NCBI GenBank assembly: GCA_049999725.1
Contig: JBNGIS010033876.1
Location: 1 to 23,557, forward strand
DNA from: Haplomitrium mnioides
Lineage: Eukaryota > Marchantiophyta > Haplomitriopsida > Calobryales
DNA: 23,557 bases
Direction: 5' to 3'
Notes under the pieces: model-generated
Databases searched by the model: none
Told to the model about the DNA's origin: nothing
The model's input: the letters and a program-made list of their open reading frames with translations, nothing else
Shown here: one piece after another, positions 21,424 to 23,557 of the stretch
Numbering within the stretch: position 1 is the stretch's first letter
Layout of the letters: the number at the start of each line of letters is the position of its first letter
Translations under genes and position numbers: made by a program

Positions 21424-21540
21424 CTTTTAGGGTTGAAACTAGAAGTGACTTCTAATTAATCATTTTTAGGGTTGAAATTGGAAGTGACTTCCAGGTGATC
21501 ACTTTTAGGGTTGAAATCGGAAGTGACTTGTAAGTGAAGA
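21424..21540 (+). repeat. Three 39-bp tandem units in LTR copy A
   Basis: Units at 21424-21462, 21463-21501 and 21502-21540 share ttttagggttgaaa, then gaagtgactt and a variable tail ending in atca or gaag. Copy B contains only looser relatives of this unit. Such direct repeats upstream of a TATA box are common in LTR U3 regions and may be enhancer-like. Confidence 0.8.
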
Positions 21541-21566
21541 AAGAGGGATGACACCTTCTTTTCTTG

Positions 21567-21575
21567 TATAAATAG
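21567..21575 (+). promoter_or_regulatory. TATA box in LTR copy A
   Basis: TATAAATAG within a block shared with the second copy. It is followed by the same gaagagcttc and ctcattctggag sequence, probably the start of the transcript. Its distance to the TATA box of copy B is 310 bp. Confidence 0.5.
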
Positions 21576-21876
21576 AAGAGCTTCATAGCCTCACTTCTCA
21601 TTCTGGAGCTTCTCTCGAATGACTTGGGTTATTTGTGTAATAGTACAAGCATAAGGTTGTGCTATTTATAAGAAAATAGAGAGGAGTGAAGGAAGTGGTA
21701 GTGCGTCACTTTTAGGGTAAGATTAGATTACTTGCCTTTGATCAAAGTCACTTTTGGTGAAGAGTCACTTTTAGGTTACTTGCATTTGAAGTCACTTTTG
21801 GTAGAGAGTCATCTTTAGGGCTGAAATGAGAAGTGACTTGTAGGTGAAGTAAGAGGGATGACACCCTCTTCTCTTG

Positions 21877-21885
21877 TATAAATAG
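21877..21885 (+). promoter_or_regulatory. TATA box in LTR copy B, likely functional promoter position
   Basis: TATAAATAG about 190 bp before the LTR end. This is the copy closest to the primer-binding site and so the better candidate for the original promoter of the element. Confidence 0.55.
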
Positions 21886-22073
21886 AAGAGCTTCTTAGCC
21901 CCACTCCTCATTCTGGAGTTCCTCTTGAATCACTTGGGTTCTTTGGTTGCTTGGCTTTTGCTTGTTTTCTTGGTCTTAGCTTGGACCTTGAGTTGCTTTT
22001 GTTTGAAGAACTCTATTAGAGTTCACCATGAGTTCTTACTCATTTAGATTTGGTCTTTGAGATTCTCTTACAT

Positions 22074-22087
22074 TGGTATCAGAGCTA
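22074..22087 (+). promoter_or_regulatory. Primer-binding site for initiator tRNA-Met
   Basis: TGGTATCAGAGCTA starts two bases after the LTR-terminal CA at 22071-22072. This is the standard plant retrotransposon site complementary to the 3' end of initiator methionine tRNA, used to prime minus-strand DNA synthesis. Confidence 0.9.
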
Positions 22088-22102
22088 CGTTTTGTTTTTG
22101 GT

Positions 22103-22745
22103 ATGAGCTACATGGAGAATCAAGAGGAGGTGATTCAAGCAACAGAACAATGCCTTGAACATCTTTCACGCCTTTTGGATGTGGGAATAAAAGAAGGAGC
22201 AATGTTTCGAGAAGAAGATAGTTATGGGTGATTTCCAACACCAAAAGCATATGATGGAAAGGTGACTTGTGGTGCTTGTGAGAACTTTATTTTTGATTGT
22301 GAACAATATTTTGAAGCTACAAACATTAGAGAGGATAGTCGGTGAATTCTATTTGCGGCAAGCCAATTAGAAGGAGTTGCGAAGACTTGGTGGAGATATC
22401 AAATAGAACAAGCACAACGTGGATTTGTTGCTCCTATTGTTTCTTGGCATGAGTTCAAAGAAAGAGTGATTTCAAGATTTAGAGTTGTAAATGCTTCAAA
22501 AGTAGCAAGAGATCAATTGGCTGAATTGAAGCAACTTGGTACAATGAGAAGTTATGTGACACATTTTTGGGATACAATTATGCAAATTCCTGATATAAGA
22601 GAAGAAGAAGCATTAGACCGCTTTGTTCAGGGATTGAAGCCTCGCACGAGAATAGAAGTTACGATGAGAGAGCCTACTCAATTAGAAGAAGCAATGCGTA
22701 TGGCGAAGCGGCATGACTCATTACTCACGGCTACAAAAGTTAGAT
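22103..22745 (+). pseudogene. Ty3/gypsy gag, two in-frame stops, no zinc knuckle
   Basis: Gag forms the virus-like particle around the element RNA. The ATG at 22103 lies 16 bp after the primer-binding site and opens the frame shared by all of gag-pol. The retrotransposon gag core is clear: FPTPKAYDGK-like start, LEGVAKTWWR.., SWHEFKERVISRF, LAELKQLGTMRSYVTHF, DRFVQGLKPRTR and EEAMRMAKRHDSLL. TGA stops at 22229-22231 and 22343-22345 each sit where one C-to-T change from an Arg codon (CGA) would explain them. After the last helix the sequence passes into protease within about 35 residues, and no CCHC zinc knuckle is present, so the nucleocapsid part seems deleted. Confidence 0.82.
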
Positions 22746-22799
22746 TTTGTCCTCAACCATTCGAACAACATTCTCAAAACCTTGCAAGCTATAATGGAA

Positions 22800-23134
22800 T
22801 TAAAATTCCGACAAGAATTCGAGGTACCTTGTTTCATCTTGATGGTATGATTGAGGAGCACTCTTGTAGAATGTTGGTCGATAGTGGGAGTTCTAAAAAT
22901 TTCATGTCACTACATTTTGCTAAGATAATAAAAGCAAAATATAGGCCTATCAAGGGGAGTGTTGTGACTATGGCTGATGGCCAAAAGCATGATGTGTTTT
23001 GCTCTCAAAAGCCATTCCTTCTAAGAATTGGAAAAGAGTATACGGAATTTATGCAATTTGTTATTGCACATATACAATATGACATCATTTTAGGATTGCA
23101 TTGGCTTAAAGAAAGGTCCGTTCAATTTGATTGA
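22800..23134 (+). pseudogene. Ty3/gypsy aspartic protease
   Basis: Cleaves the Gag-Pol polyprotein. The active-site motif MLVDSGSSKNF has its catalytic Asp at 22880-22882. A flap-like V.MADGQKHDV segment follows, and the second conserved motif is IILGLHWL near 23087-23110. It is in the same frame as gag and joins it directly. A TGA at 23132-23134 sits where this family usually has Trp (DW after the ILG motif), so a single G-to-A change could explain it. A further TGA at 23267-23269 interrupts the linker to RT. Confidence 0.82.
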
Positions 23135-23269
23135 GGAAAACGACAAATTCAAGTTACCTTACAAGGTAAGAAATTTCTTTTGAGGTCTTCGACACCATTG
23201 GTCAAGAAGCCTAAATCAGTTCAGCATGTTAATTCAGTGGCGCAAGAGTTGCATGTCTTTGCTGTTTGA

Positions 23270-23518
23270 GTTAAGCCTATCATGAACTTGAGTAAGGAGG
23301 GGGAAAAAGGTGCACATACCTTAATGATAGACAATATTTTGAAAGAGTTTGCGGATGTGTTTCCGGAGGATTTGCCAAAGGGGCTACCACATGATCGAGG
23401 AATGTCTTTTCCGATTGAGTTGATACCGGGAAGCACTCCTTATAACCGACCTATATATCGGCTATCACCAAAAGAATTAGAGGAGCTTCGAAAGACATTG
23501 ACGGATCTTCTTGAGAAA
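23270..23518 (+). pseudogene. N-terminal part of a chromovirus-like reverse transcriptase
   Basis: In frame with gag and protease. KEFADVFPEDLPKGLP, IELIPGSTPYNRPIYRLSP and KELEELRKTLTDLLEK are the well-known start of gypsy reverse transcriptase and resemble chromoviruses most. After LLEK (ending at 23518) the expected GxI.PS.SP segment does not follow. Instead there are 39 bp of unrelated sequence with a TAG at 23552-23554 before the window ends. The element is thus broken here by a deletion, rearrangement or nested insertion; what lies beyond is not visible. The palm domain and its YxDD motif are not in the window. Confidence 0.82.
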
Positions 23519-23557
23519 ACAGCCGCTACTTTGAACCAGGAACAGGCTACTTAGAAC

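Larger units (their letters stand above)
21300..21944 (+). repeat. Tandem duplication of LTR promoter segment
   Basis: Copy A (21300-21635) and copy B (21636 to about 21944) share agtacaag, gttgtgctatttataagaaaata, gaggagtgaa.gaag, agagggatgacacc, cttgtataaatagaagagcttc and ctcattctggag. Copy A is 27 bp longer, chiefly through different numbers of the short repeats in its middle. The duplication ends at cttgggtt.tttg, after which only copy B continues toward the primer-binding site. Confidence 0.8.
21300..22072 (+). mobile_element. Putative 5' LTR of a second Ty3/gypsy element, with internal duplication
   Basis: The right end is well placed: ...cttaca at 22067-22072, then one t and a primer-binding site at 22074. 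The left end is uncertain. Two candidate starts, tgtatagtacaag at 21300 and tgtaatagtacaag at 21636, begin two copies of the same ~310-336-bp segment. Either the LTR is about 773 bp with an internal duplication, or it starts at 21636 (437 bp) and a partial second LTR lies in front. Each copy has its own TATA box. Without the 3' LTR, which is outside the window, the choice cannot be made. Confidence 0.65.

Noticed and set aside
1-23557. Host gene, tRNA, rRNA, miRNA hairpin or a new multigene defence or metabolic system
   Set aside because: No tRNA cloverleaf, rRNA segment, spliced gene structure or cluster of intact frames could be supported. All recognisable proteins are retrotransposon proteins with disabling mutations.

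Overview
This window looks like intergenic DNA from a large, repeat-rich plant nuclear genome. No intact host gene, tRNA or rRNA could be recognised. What can be identified is Ty3/gypsy LTR retrotransposon sequence in different states of decay, plus several independent tandem-repeat arrays. The plant assignment rests on a TGGTATCAGAGC primer-binding site (initiator tRNA-Met type), two gypsy lineages of plant type, and very long LTRs of the kind found in Tat/Ogre-like elements. A gymnosperm, fern or other large-genome plant is plausible, but the sequence does not settle it.

Layout: (1) 1-242 is AT-rich flank. (2) 248-4362 is a 4.1-kb solo LTR, minus orientation, bounded by TGTCA/TGACA ends and a perfect 5-bp target-site duplication (gatat at 243-247 and 4363-4367). 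(3) 4368-13556 is AT-rich and degenerate. It holds a badly decayed retroelement gag with two zinc-knuckle remnants (about 7440-8290), a 435-bp tandem duplication directly after it, a 24-bp array of palindromic units (10397-10513), a 29-30-bp GAACC array (11979-12093) and some unrecognised coding-like fragments. (4) 13557-13924 is a composite minisatellite of about 38-bp and 17-bp modules. It ends exactly where the next LTR starts. (5) 13925-18241 is a second copy of the same LTR family, and 18242 to about 20320 is the attached 3' part of its internal region: polypurine tract, integrase, RNase H and a last piece of RT, all minus strand and broken by stops and one frameshift. The 5' half of that element is missing. 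(6) About 20320-21299 shows nothing recognisable. (7) 21300-22072 is the putative 5' LTR of a different plus-strand gypsy element with a duplicated promoter. It is followed by a primer-binding site, gag, protease and the first part of RT, which breaks off at about 23518, just before the window end.

The two long LTRs agree at both ends but differ completely in the middle, where each carries its own GC-rich tandem arrays. The elements appear dead: every gag or pol frame has in-frame stops, and some could be single C-to-T changes (for example CGA to TGA), as expected of methylated, silenced repeats. I found no convincing new multigene system. The most unusual things are the hypervariable LTR centres, the modular minisatellite abutting the LTR, the hairpin-forming 24-bp array and the duplicated LTR promoter.
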